A stretch of 33,925 bases of DNA. Origin: Alphaproteobacteria bacterium. GTDB taxonomy: Bacteria > Pseudomonadota > Alphaproteobacteria > UBA8366 > GCA-2717185. The position numbers and the translations under genes were made by a program. The notes under the pieces are model-generated. The model worked only from the letters and a program-made list of their open reading frames with translations. It was not told where the DNA came from and searched no databases. Where the stretch lies: NCBI GenBank assembly GCA_021774435.1, contig JAJFJB010000455.1, positions 1 through 33,925 of the forward strand. Direction: 5' to 3'. Below are positions 1-10,230 of this stretch, piece by piece (position 1 is the stretch's first letter; each line of letters begins with the position of its first letter).

Positions 1-989
1 AGTCGCCGGCCAACGATGCCGTCGTCCTGTGTTACGACAATGACGACAATGCCCCGCTCGGCTATATCGAAACATTGATGGCCCGCGCCAAGTTCCTCAG
101 CGAGTCGGCGCAACAATCCGACAAGCCGCATTACCAGATGACGATGCGGCCGGGGCTTCGGATCGAAGACCAAATACCGCTTTTGAAGGAAAATGGCGTG
201 CCGACCTTGTTCGGCGTCCGTCAAGGATTGCAGGCAATCGACCGGCTGAGCCGTTGGTCGGCATGGAATCCAACAAAGCGCAGCCAAAAGACTCACGTCG
301 CGGCGGATCAAATTGCAGCGCTCGATCTGGCCAACCGGAAATCCGTCAACGAGCATGACAGCAAACGATTGTTCGCGGCACTCGGTTTGAGGGTGACCAA
401 GGAACGCGTTGTCGGCAGCCGGGACGAGGCTATTGCTGCGGCGAAAGAGATCGGCCTGCCGGTCGTCCTCAAAGCGCTATCCGACGATATCGCGCATAAA
501 TCGGAACTCGGCCTCGTGAAGATCGGGCTCGCCGACGAGACGGCGGTCGATCGCGCCTATACCGAATTGACGGCAGCACTTACTGCGCAGTCCGAACCGG
601 CGCAAATCCTGGTTCAGGAAATGGTTTCCGAAGGGATCGAAGTGTTTGTCGGGGTGAGCCATACCCCTGGCTTCGGTCATACGTTGGCCTTCGGCATGGG
701 TGGCGTAGCAATCGAGGTGGACCCGGATTTCGCGCTCCGCATGTTACCGCTACGCGCAGGCGACGCCGAAGACATGATTGCCGAAATTCGCGGTGCGGCG
801 CGCTTCGGTTCGGTACGCGGCGCACCGCCGGCGGATACTGCAAGTCTCGCCACCGTGCTCTATGCAATTTCGGATCTGATTGAAAGCGCGGACGCGGCGA
901 TTCAGGAAATCGATCTCAATCCCATCAAACTTTTGCCGGAAGGCCAAGGATGCGTCGTTGTCGATGCGCTCATCCTGCCGGCCATATAA
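1..989 (+). CDS. Acyl-CoA synthetase, NDP-forming (3' part; 5' end outside window)
   Basis: The frame is open from the left edge (first full codon at base 3) to a TAA at 987-989, so this is the C-terminal part of a longer protein; the ATG at 75 is internal. The first ~75 residues look like the end of a CoA-ligase domain. After a linker comes an ATP-grasp domain of the acetyl-CoA synthetase (ADP-forming) type, with the lysine segment PVVLKALSDDIAHKSELG and a late acidic EIDLNPI segment typical of the metal-binding end of this fold. By family, the enzyme joins a carboxylic acid to CoA, or runs in reverse to make ATP. The acyl substrate cannot be read from the sequence. An enoyl-CoA hydratase begins 22 bases downstream, which suggests one operon for fatty-acid, aromatic-acid or branched-chain acid breakdown. 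Confidence 0.85.
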   Translation, partial: SPANDAVVLCYDNDDNAPLGYIETLMARAKFLSESAQQSDKPHYQMTMRPGLRIEDQIPLLKENGVPTLFGVRQGLQAIDRLSRWSAWNPTKRSQKTHVAADQIAALDLANRKSVNEHDSKRLFAALGLRVTKERVVGSRDEAIAAAKEIGLPVVLKALSDDIAHKSELGLVKIGLADETAVDRAYTELTAALTAQSEPAQILVQEMVSEGIEVFVGVSHTPGFGHTLAFGMGGVAIEVDPDFALRMLPLRAGDAEDMIAEIRGAARFGSVRGAPPADTASLATVLYAISDLIESADAAIQEIDLNPIKLLPEGQGCVVVDALILPAI

Positions 990-1011
990 CCAATATTTGG
1001 GGAGGAAACCC

Positions 1012-1836
1012 ATGACGGAAGAACTGGTTCAATACGAAACAGACGAAAAAGTCGGCATCATTACGATGAACCGGCCGGAAAAATTGAACGCGGTGAGCCA
1101 CGATCTACGGCAACAGCTCTGCGATAATTTCGCCCGAGCGGACGAAGACGAGACGACGAGCGTCGTCGTGCTCCGCGCGAATGGCCGTAGTTTCTGCGTT
1201 GGCTACGATATCAATTCCGGCGATCCGGAGAAAGAAAAGAAGCGCCACGACGCCATGAATTGGCACAACTCACTCACCGAAGACATGGCGTTCGAATTTG
1301 CGCCCTGGGACATGCGCAAACCGGTTATCGCCTCTGTCCAAGGGCACGCGTTGGGCGGCGGTTGCGAGTTGACAATGTTCTGCGACATCACCATTGCCGC
1401 CGATAACGCTCAGTTCGGCGAACCCGAAATCCGTTTCTCCAACGTCGGGCCGGCAATCATCATGCCCTGGATAATCGGCTTCAAGAAGGCACGGGAACTG
1501 CTCTATTTCGGCGACATGATCGACGCGGCAACGGCCGAGCGGTTGGGTATGGTGAATCATGTGGTCCCGCTCGACGAACTGCATGCCTTCACAATGAACT
1601 TTGCCAAGCGCATGACTCTGATCGCGCCCGAAGCGCTGGAAAAGACCAAGCTTGCAATCAACCGCGGCGCTGACTGTGGCGGCTTCCGCAGCGCCATGCA
1701 GGCGGGCCTCGACATCGTCGCGCCAATCTACGCGGCCAAGACCGAAGTCGGTTTGAAGTTCACCGAAATACGCCTCAAGGATGGCCTGCCGGCAGCACTG
1801 AAATGGCGTCGCGAACAGTTCGCCGAATATGAGTGA
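1012..1836 (+). CDS. Enoyl-CoA hydratase/isomerase family protein (crotonase)
   Basis: A 274-residue crotonase-fold protein, normal for the family. The ATG at 1012 is chosen over an in-frame upstream start at 880 because it has a strong ribosome site (GGGGAGGAAA, 1000-1008) and does not overlap the preceding gene. The oxyanion-hole segment SFCVGYDI is at about 60-67 and GHALGGGCEL at 111-120. The two acids corresponding to the catalytic glutamates of rat crotonase are both present (E119 in GGGCE, E139 in GEPEI), which supports hydratase activity. It would add water to a trans-2-enoyl-CoA in the cytoplasm. Acyl-CoA and acetoacetyl-CoA synthetase genes on either side point to a short acyl-CoA catabolic route. 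The substrate is not resolvable, because crotonases also include isomerases and hydrolases. Confidence 0.88.
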   Translation: MTEELVQYETDEKVGIITMNRPEKLNAVSHDLRQQLCDNFARADEDETTSVVVLRANGRSFCVGYDINSGDPEKEKKRHDAMNWHNSLTEDMAFEFAPWDMRKPVIASVQGHALGGGCELTMFCDITIAADNAQFGEPEIRFSNVGPAIIMPWIIGFKKARELLYFGDMIDAATAERLGMVNHVVPLDELHAFTMNFAKRMTLIAPEALEKTKLAINRGADCGGFRSAMQAGLDIVAPIYAAKTEVGLKFTEIRLKDGLPAALKWRREQFAEYE

Positions 1837-1910
1837 GGGAGACACATAGCGGCTCTGGTGACGCCAAGGCCGCTATGCTATCCAACGCAAAATATTGCAG
1901 GAGAGCATCG

Positions 1911-3866
<1,956 letters not shown>

Positions 3867-3883
3867 ATCAAGGAATTCTAGGT

Positions 3884-4795
3884 ATGAGATTTACGATCAT
3901 GGGCGCCGGTGGCGTTGGCGGCTATTACGGCGCGAGACTCGCTCAAGCCGGCGAAGAAGTCGTTTTCATTGCACGCGGCGATCACCTCGCGGCAATGCAG
4001 GCGAACGGTCTGACGATACACGACAGGGATGGCGATTTCACAATCAGTCCCGTCAGCGCTACCGACGATGCATCATCCATTGGTCCGGTCGATGCCGTCC
4101 TGATGTGCGTAAAGCTCTACGACACCGAAAAAGCCACAAGACAAATCAAACCACTTCTTGGCCCAGACTCCGTCATTGTTACCCTGCAAAACGGCGTTGA
4201 GGCGCCGGAAATCGTGTCCAACGTCATCGGCCCCGGCCGCACTTTGGGCGGTGCCACCTATATCTCGGCCACAATTGAGGCGCCCGGTGCCATTCGCCGT
4301 AATAACGATCTTACCCGAATTGAATTCGGCGAACCGGACGGACCCGCCAGTGACCGGGCCAAAGCGTTATCCGATTGCTTCAAGGCTGCCGGACTGGACG
4401 CCAGCACCGTTGACGATATGGCCGCGTTGCTTTGGTCGAAATTCGTCCTCTTGGCTGCAAATAGCGGTATGACAGCCCTGACCCGGCAATCGACAGGCGC
4501 AATTCGGGAAGACTCGGTCATGCGAGAAGCCTATCTCGCGGCGTTGCGAGAAGTCATCGCGGTTGGCCGCGCTCGGGGAATCGCATTAGCCGATGACATC
4601 GAACAAAATTGTATTAACTGGCTGGACACGAACGCACCGATCAAAGCGTCCCTATTGGTCGACCTCGAACGCAATCGCCGTCTTGAAGTCGCTTGGCTTT
4701 CCGGCGCCGTGCATCGGTTTGGCGAGGAGTATGTTGTGCCGACACCGACACATACGGCGATATATGCGGCCCTGAGGCCGTTCGAAAACGGTTAA
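3884..4795 (+). CDS. panE: 2-dehydropantoate 2-reductase family (ketopantoate reductase-like)
   Basis: A 303-residue NADPH-dependent reductase with N-terminal ApbA/PanE Rossmann motif GAGGVGGYYG (7-16) and C-terminal helical domain. K186 in LLWSKFVLLAA corresponds to the conserved catalytic lysine, and the N-terminal half holds the usual LQNGVEAPE segment. The family reaction reduces 2-dehydropantoate to pantoate for CoA synthesis. Because the gene closes an acyl-CoA operon, it may instead be a paralog acting on another 2-oxo acid. The ribosome site AAGGA lies 12-16 bases before the ATG. The 3' end meets the convergent DUF1674 gene with only three bases between stop codons, leaving no room for a separate terminator. 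Confidence 0.82.
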   Translation: MRFTIMGAGGVGGYYGARLAQAGEEVVFIARGDHLAAMQANGLTIHDRDGDFTISPVSATDDASSIGPVDAVLMCVKLYDTEKATRQIKPLLGPDSVIVTLQNGVEAPEIVSNVIGPGRTLGGATYISATIEAPGAIRRNNDLTRIEFGEPDGPASDRAKALSDCFKAAGLDASTVDDMAALLWSKFVLLAANSGMTALTRQSTGAIREDSVMREAYLAALREVIAVGRARGIALADDIEQNCINWLDTNAPIKASLLVDLERNRRLEVAWLSGAVHRFGEEYVVPTPTHTAIYAALRPFENG

Positions 4796-4798
4796 ACT

Positions 4799-5059
4799 TT
4801 AAAAATCGACACAGCGGCCGGATTTTTCCCAATCGCCGTAGCGGGTTGGCTCCAATCCCTTGGGGCCACCGATTTCCTGCGGTTTTTCACCTTTTTCTTC
4901 CGCCTTTTGGCGTTCAACTTCTCCTGCGGCTTCCGCTTTCATTTCCGCCATCCGCTTGGCATCGACACGTTCCGCTGGATTGACAGGTAGCGGTTCAACG
5001 TCCGCAGCGGTGCGGGGATTCCGGGCTTTTTCCTTCAATCTTTCGAACAAGCTGGCCAT
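4799..5059 (-). CDS. DUF1674 protein (SDHAF4-like succinate dehydrogenase assembly factor)
   Basis: An 86-residue protein ending in the family hallmark PTRYGDWEKSGRCVDF, preceded by GGPKGLE. This C-terminal motif defines DUF1674, whose eukaryotic member SDHAF4 helps mature flavinylated succinate dehydrogenase. That role is assumed here by homology. The middle is charged and low in complexity (about 30-60, rich in E, K and A), as in relatives. The start at 5059 has GCAGGAG 9 bases upstream; a longer in-frame extension to 5260 overlaps the divergent htpX remnant and has basic, non-family sequence, so it was refused. The gene is divergent from the htpX remnant and convergent with panE. Confidence 0.85.
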   Translation of the reverse strand: MASLFERLKEKARNPRTAADVEPLPVNPAERVDAKRMAEMKAEAAGEVERQKAEEKGEKPQEIGGPKGLEPTRYGDWEKSGRCVDF

Positions 5060-5154
5060 GGCCTCAGTACTCCTGCGGTTACCATTCGCCGCGCAATGGC
5101 GTCTTTTTTTGGTTATTGCATCGCAATATAAGCCGCGAAGAAAGGAACGCCAAC

Positions 5155-5458
5155 ATGAACTATGCGCGAACCGCGCTCTTGCTTGCCGGATTGACCGGCC
5201 TATTTCTTGCCGTCGGCTTCCTGATTGGCGGCGAAAGCGGCATGCTGATCGCCTTCGCAATCGCGATCAATATTTTCACCTATTGGAATTCCAATACGCT
5301 GGTTCAGCGTAGGTATGGCGCGCAGCAAGTCGACGAGCGCTCAGCCCCACCTTCCCCGCGAATACGAAGCCGATAAACTCTTCTCGACTCACCCCAACAC
5401 CGCAAACCGGGTACAGAAACTCATGGAAATGGCGGGCGCGACCGGACCCTATGCGTAG
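5155..5458 (+). pseudogene. htpX: htpX remnant (M48 membrane protease, internally deleted and frameshifted)
   Basis: The N-terminal ~65 residues are clearly HtpX: MNYARTALLLAG start, a hydrophobic hairpin with FLIGGESGM, then YWNSNTLVQRRYGAQQVDERSAP. After SAP this frame runs ten unrelated residues to a stop at 5374-5376. In the +1 frame, from about 5354, typical HtpX sequence resumes (REYEAD, then LFSTHPNTANRVQKL) and ends at TAG 5456-5458. Together the pieces make about 95 codons against about 290 normally. The HExxH zinc site and the rest of the protease domain are missing. REYEAD and LFSTHP, far apart in intact HtpX, are now adjacent, which suggests at least two deletions. The ribosome site (AAAGGAACG) is still intact. 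The remnant sits between DUF1674 and rsmB, where intact htpX is often found in related bacteria (from memory). Confidence 0.85.
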
Positions 5459-5512
5459 ATTTGCGCAAACAAGCACTTTATCTAGCGGCTCTGCACCGTT
5501 AGGACTCCCTCT

Positions 5513-6793
5513 GTGAAAATTAGAGATCCTCGTGTTGCGGCATATGAGCTGTTGTCGGCGACATTCCAAAAACATCGCCGTTTCGATGAAGCGCTCGCTG
5601 CCTTGAATAATCTCTCAGGCATGGAGCCACGCGACCGAGCGCTTGCTCGGCTTTTGACGATGACCGTATTGCGCCGGACCAGCGAGATCGACGCGATGAT
5701 TGCACCGTTACTGCGCAAACGACTGCGCGGCAGAGCTGCGCCTGTGCAAAACCTGCTCCGGATCGGAGTCGCTCAACTGGTGTTTCTGGAAACGCCACCT
5801 CACGCGGCAGTCGCAACGACAGTTACCGCCGCCTCGGCAACCGGCAACCGTGCCTACAAAGGATTGATCAACGCTGTCCTGCGACGCATGACACGGGAGG
5901 ACACCAAACCCGCCGAGAATCCAGGACGCCTTAACACGCCGGACTGGCTTTGGAAGAGCTGGACCCAAGCATATGGTGACGAAATCGCTAACGCGATCGC
6001 AACCGCACACCTTCAGGAACCGCCGCTCGATATTACGGTGAAATTGGAACCAAAGGATTGGGTTGAGAGTCTGGACGCGACGTTGCTCCCGACAGGGACG
6101 CTGCGCCGAACTTTAGGCGGCGATATCCGCGCGTTGCCCGGTTTCGACGAAGGTGCCTGGTGGATACAGGATGCAGCCGCGGCATTACCGGCGAGATTAA
6201 TTGGCGACCCTTCCGGGAAGACAATTTTTGATTTATGCGCCGCGCCGGGCGGCAAGACGGCACAACTCGCAGCCGCTGGTGGCAATGTCATTGCGGTCGA
6301 TGAGAGCGCTTCGCGGTTGGAGCGTTTGGCGGAAAATTTGGAACGGCTCGGACTGAGCGCGCAATTGGTCGACGCAGACGCGACGAAATGGACGCCTCCT
6401 CAAAAGGCCGACGCCGTCCTGCTCGACGCGCCCTGCACCGCGACGGGCACCATCCGTCGCCATCCCGACATCGCGCACCTTAAATCGCCCGATGAATCGC
6501 AACGCCTCGCTATTTTACAAACCGAACTTTTGAACCGAACCGCTGAAATGCTCCAGGCAGGCGGCGTTCTCGTCTACGCCACTTGTTCCTTACAACCCGA
6601 AGAAGGGCCAGAACGTATCGAGGCCTTTCTCTCCGATGGTGCCCCTTTTTCACGGCACCCGGTCGAACCCGGAGAGCTCCCTGGTCTCGAATCGGCAATC
6701 ACGGCGGCAGGCGACGTGCGCACGCTGCCGTCTCATTGGTCGGAACAGGGGGGCATTGACGGCTTCTATATCGCGCGACTGCGCCGAAATTAG
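5513..6793 (+). CDS. rsmB: 16S rRNA (cytosine-967-C5)-methyltransferase RsmB (Fmu/Sun family)
   Basis: A 426-residue protein with an N-terminal NusB-like RNA-binding domain (about 1-135, starting DPRVAAYELL) and a C-terminal SAM-dependent RNA m5C methyltransferase domain. The SAM loop is DLCAAPGGKTAQLA. Both catalytic cysteines of this family are present: C308 in DAPCTATGTIRRHPDI and C358 in YATCSLQPEE. It methylates a cytosine in 16S rRNA using SAM. The start is GTG with AGGA 8 bases upstream. It follows the decayed htpX and is 53 bases before rpe. NusB fusion plus both cysteines make RsmB more likely than RsmF or another m5C enzyme. Confidence 0.92.
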   Translation: MKIRDPRVAAYELLSATFQKHRRFDEALAALNNLSGMEPRDRALARLLTMTVLRRTSEIDAMIAPLLRKRLRGRAAPVQNLLRIGVAQLVFLETPPHAAVATTVTAASATGNRAYKGLINAVLRRMTREDTKPAENPGRLNTPDWLWKSWTQAYGDEIANAIATAHLQEPPLDITVKLEPKDWVESLDATLLPTGTLRRTLGGDIRALPGFDEGAWWIQDAAAALPARLIGDPSGKTIFDLCAAPGGKTAQLAAAGGNVIAVDESASRLERLAENLERLGLSAQLVDADATKWTPPQKADAVLLDAPCTATGTIRRHPDIAHLKSPDESQRLAILQTELLNRTAEMLQAGGVLVYATCSLQPEEGPERIEAFLSDGAPFSRHPVEPGELPGLESAITAAGDVRTLPSHWSEQGGIDGFYIARLRRN

Positions 6794-6846
6794 AAATCGT
6801 TGGATTGACGCTTGCACCGGATTTCCGAAAACACTAGGTAAAGTTC

Positions 6847-7521
6847 ATGCAACAAGCTACACGCATTGCGCCCTCGATCCTTTCGGCCGACTTCGCAAAA
6901 CTTGGCGCGGAAGTCGAGGCCATCGACAAGGCAGGCGCTGATTATATCCACATCGACGTCATGGACGGTCATTTCGTACCGAACATCACAATTGGCCCGG
7001 ATGTCGTGAAAGCACTTCGCCCACATAGCAAGAAGCCGTTCGATGTACATTTGATGGTGTCTCCGGTCGACCCCTACATTGAGGCCTTTGCCGAGGCCGG
7101 GGCCGATATCCTGACAGTGCACCCGGAAGCGGGTGCCCATACTCACCGGACCATCCAATTGATCAAAAGCCTCGGGCGCAAGGCTGGACTGGCGCTCAAT
7201 CCGGCGACACCCGTTGCTGCCGTTGAGCATCTGTTCGACGATATCGACCTGATCCTGGTGATGAGCGTCAATCCTGGGTTTGGCGGGCAGAAATTCATTT
7301 CGTCTCAGCTTGATAAAATTCGCGACCTTCGCGCTCGCATCGATGCCAGCGGCCGCACGGTCGATCTTGAAGTCGATGGTGGTATCAACAATGAAACCGC
7401 CCCTCGAGCAATCGAAGCAGGAGCCGACTTGCTTGTCGCCGGCACGGCAACGTTCGCCGGCGGCCCAGACGCTTATGCCGTCAATATCCTGCGCCTAAGA
7501 GGCGGAAGCACCCAGCAATGA
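6847..7521 (+). CDS. rpe: Ribulose-phosphate 3-epimerase
   Basis: A 224-residue TIM-barrel epimerase of normal length. Family motifs appear in order: APSILSADF (10-18), [22 protein letters not shown], the phosphate and active-site region [13 protein letters not shown], and EVDGGIN near the C-terminus. It interconverts ribulose 5-phosphate and xylulose 5-phosphate in the pentose phosphate or Calvin cycles. No other Calvin-cycle gene is in view. The ATG follows AGGT at a spacing of about 8 bases. Its stop overlaps the start of the heparinase-like gene (ATGA at 7518-7521), so the two are probably translationally coupled. Confidence 0.94.
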   Translation: MQQATRIAPSILSADFAKLGAEVEAIDKAGADYIHIDVMDGHFVPNITIGPDVVKALRPHSKKPFDVHLMVSPVDPYIEAFAEAGADILTVHPEAGAHTHRTIQLIKSLGRKAGLALNPATPVAAVEHLFDDIDLILVMSVNPGFGGQKFISSQLDKIRDLRARIDASGRTVDLEVDGGINNETAPRAIEAGADLLVAGTATFAGGPDAYAVNILRLRGGSTQQ

Positions 7522-9206
7522 CGGACCTATCGCGAGACCATCCCGCTTGGCCGCCGGTTCAACGGCGTCTTATGGGGATGGTATTTGCGACACCATTCTA
7601 TAGCTCTACTCTGCTTCACCGGCGGCCAACGCGATTGTCTGCGGCACCGCCCGATCCATGGCCTGGCGATGCCGAATGCGGCGCTGCCATGATCCAAGGC
7701 ACATACAAGTTTTCCGGTACTACGGTGCGTCCTGAAGAATCGCCGTGGGATGAAGTCGATGCGGAGTCCGCTTGGCGTGAAGCACTGCACGAGTTCACCT
7801 GGTTAAGGGATCTCCGTGCGTTCGGTGGTGACGACGCCCGAAAGCATGCGCGAAAATTGACTGCCGAATGGCTAACGGATCATCGGCGATGGTCGGCCAC
7901 GGCATGGCGGGCGGACATCATGGGCCGACGTCTCGTCGCCTGGACATCGCATTACGAACTATTTTTTGCCAGCGCACCGGATCCCTTTCGATCGCAATTA
8001 CTCAGCAATATGGCTCGGCAGGCACGGCATCTTGGCCGGACAGCGGCCCGCGAAGTCGACGGCCTGGCACGTCTCGCGGCCATCAAAGGGTTGCTCTTTG
8101 CCGGATTGTGCATCCCTGGTGAAATGCCTTTACTGGCGCGAGCGACCCGGCTGCTCGAAGCAGAACTACCGCGCCAAATTCTTCCCGATGGCGGTCACCC
8201 CGAGCGGAGTCCCGCAGTTCAACTCGTCCTATTGCGCGACCTGGTCGATATCCGCGCGGCACTCAGCGCCGGCCATCAGGAGATTCCCGAAGCCCTGAAA
8301 GGTGCCATCGGGCGCGTTGCACCCATGGTACGGTTTTTTCGTCATGGTGACGGAGGCCTTGCCTTATTCAACGACAGTGCGGAAGGAGACCCGGTCGCAA
8401 TCGACCTAGCATTGGCACAAGCCAACGTGCGCAAACGGACACCAGATCGATCGATCGATAGCGGCTTCGAGCGTCTCTCCGCCGGTAAACTCCTGGTCCT
8501 GTGCGACGCCGGCGTTCCTTCAGAATCAGGCTGGGATGCGCATACCCATGCGGGCACACTCGGCCTGGAAGTCGGGTTCGGTAAGGAGCGTTTGATCGTG
8601 AACTGTGGGCCCACCCTGGCTTCGGGCGAGGAGTGGCGCAATGCCGCACGCGCTACGGCCGCGCATTCGACTCTGGCCATAGAAGATACAAATTCGAGCG
8701 AACTCGGCGCCGATAGCGGATCGGAACGCCGCGTGTCCCGCGTCCATGTCGAGCGGCAGGAAAATGACGGCGAAATTTGGCTTTCCGCCAGTCATAACGG
8801 ATATGCAAAACAGTTCGGCCTGATCCATAACCGCCGGCTTTACATGTCAGCCTCGGGCGACGAACTGCGCGGCGAGGACAGTCTGACCGGAGTCGAAAAT
8901 GACGGTCGCGGCGGGGTGCCCGGCAATCCAGAAAACCGTGCCTTTGCCATCCGTTTTCATCTTCATCCCTCCGTTAGCAGCTCGCTGGTGCAGGATGGTG
9001 CGGCGGTTTTGCTTCGCCTACCGGGTGGCTCCGGTTGGCGTCTCCGTGTTGGCGGGGCAAAGATCGACATGGCGGAGAGCATCTATTTCGGTAGCAGCGG
9101 CGCGAAACGCACGCAGCAACTTGTCCTTTCCGGTCGCACAGACGGCAGTGGCGCGACAGTAAAATGGGCCCTCAGGCGCGAAGGCGGCAAAAACAGTAAA
9201 GGCTGA
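7518..9206 (+). CDS. Heparinase II/III family protein
   Basis: A 562-residue protein with an N-terminal alpha-helical toroid-like region (about 80-300, with WLTDHRRW and [17 protein letters not shown]) and a C-terminal beta-rich heparinase II/III domain containing [22 protein letters not shown]. Family members are polysaccharide lyases that eliminate uronic-acid glycans. There is no convincing signal peptide, so a secreted glycan-degrading role is doubtful, and the member found beside rsmB, rpe and purH in alphaproteobacteria has no established function that I know of. It overlaps rpe by four bases and is six bases before the alcohol dehydrogenase gene. A link to cell-surface glycan turnover is inference only. 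Confidence 0.82.
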   Translation: MTDLSRDHPAWPPVQRRLMGMVFATPFYSSTLLHRRPTRLSAAPPDPWPGDAECGAAMIQGTYKFSGTTVRPEESPWDEVDAESAWREALHEFTWLRDLRAFGGDDARKHARKLTAEWLTDHRRWSATAWRADIMGRRLVAWTSHYELFFASAPDPFRSQLLSNMARQARHLGRTAAREVDGLARLAAIKGLLFAGLCIPGEMPLLARATRLLEAELPRQILPDGGHPERSPAVQLVLLRDLVDIRAALSAGHQEIPEALKGAIGRVAPMVRFFRHGDGGLALFNDSAEGDPVAIDLALAQANVRKRTPDRSIDSGFERLSAGKLLVLCDAGVPSESGWDAHTHAGTLGLEVGFGKERLIVNCGPTLASGEEWRNAARATAAHSTLAIEDTNSSELGADSGSERRVSRVHVERQENDGEIWLSASHNGYAKQFGLIHNRRLYMSASGDELRGEDSLTGVENDGRGGVPGNPENRAFAIRFHLHPSVSSSLVQDGAAVLLRLPGGSGWRLRVGGAKIDMAESIYFGSSGAKRTQQLVLSGRTDGSGATVKWALRREGGKNSKG

Positions 9207-9212
9207 CAAATC

Positions 9213-10220
9213 ATGCCCGAACACGAGACGATGCAGGCAATGCTGTTCGAAACGGCGCACAAACCGCTCCGTCTCGCGACCATATCCCGGCCTCGACCCG
9301 CGCCGGGGCAGGTCTTAATCAAAGTCCACGCCTGTGGGGTCTGCCGGACGGATCTTCATTTGGTCGACGGCGATTTAACGGATCCGAAAACACCCGTCGT
9401 CCCTGGGCACGAAATCATAGGCACCGTTGTCGAATTGGGTCGCGATATTGATCGATTTAGCGTTGGGCAACGTGTTGGTGTGCCTTGGCTCGGCTTCACA
9501 TGCGGTACATGTAACTATTGTCGGGCGAACCAGGAAAACCTTTGCGAAGGTGCCCGTTTCACCGGCTATCAGATCGATGGCGGCTATAGCGATTTTACGG
9601 TCGCGGATGCGCGCTATTGTTTTCCGATCCACGGCGATTATTCGGATGCGGAAGCCGCACCATTGCTTTGTGCCGGCCTAATTGGCTATCGCGCCCTGAG
9701 GTTCGCCGGTGAGGCGGAACGGTTGGGCATTTACGGGTTCGGCGCAGCTGCCCATATTATCGCACAGGTCGCCCGACATGAGGGTCGCCGCGTTTATGCC
9801 TTCACCCGGCCCGGCGATACCGAAGCCCAAAATTTCGCGCGCGGGCTAGGGGCCATATGGGCTGGCGGATCAGATGAAACAACGCCGGAACCACTCGACG
9901 CCGCTATTCTGTTTGCACCTGTCGGAGCCTTGGTCCCGTTGGCGCTTCGCGCGCTCGTTCCTGGCGGCACGGTCGTTTGTGCCGGCATCCATATGAGTGA
10001 TATCCCGAGTTTTCCATACGACATTCTGTGGCGCGAACGGCATATAGTTTCCGTTGCCAACCTAACCCGCCGGGATGGCGAGGAATTCCTCGCCCTGGCG
10101 CCGAAAATTCCCATCCGGACAACGGTTACGGCAATGCCACTCGCGCAAGCGAACACCGCGCTCTCCGAACTCCGCAACGGCCGCCTCACCGGCGCGGCAG
10201 TCTTGCTGCCTGACGCTTGA
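9213..10220 (+). CDS. Zinc-dependent alcohol dehydrogenase family protein
   Basis: A 335-residue medium-chain dehydrogenase. Catalytic-zinc ligands are C44 in ACGVCRTDLH and H66 in PGHE. The four structural-zinc cysteines are C97, C100, C103 and C111 in CGTCNYCRANQENLC. The cofactor domain begins near GIYGFGAAAHI. It most resembles the adhA-like subgroup that oxidises small alcohols or reduces aldehydes with NAD(P). A start at 9231 (MQAMLFET) would fit the family N-terminus as well as the one given. It starts six bases after the heparinase-like gene and is convergent with the selenoprotein gene, whose stop is only ten bases away. The alcohol is unknown. Confidence 0.86.
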   Translation: MPEHETMQAMLFETAHKPLRLATISRPRPAPGQVLIKVHACGVCRTDLHLVDGDLTDPKTPVVPGHEIIGTVVELGRDIDRFSVGQRVGVPWLGFTCGTCNYCRANQENLCEGARFTGYQIDGGYSDFTVADARYCFPIHGDYSDAEAAPLLCAGLIGYRALRFAGEAERLGIYGFGAAAHIIAQVARHEGRRVYAFTRPGDTEAQNFARGLGAIWAGGSDETTPEPLDAAILFAPVGALVPLALRALVPGGTVVCAGIHMSDIPSFPYDILWRERHIVSVANLTRRDGEEFLALAPKIPIRTTVTAMPLAQANTALSELRNGRLTGAAVLLPDA

Positions 10221-10230
10221 TGTTCTTGCG

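Noticed and set aside
1270-1845. A 191-codon minus-strand frame inside the enoyl-CoA hydratase gene
   Set aside because: It lies fully opposite a well-supported crotonase with complete motifs and has no recognisable domain.
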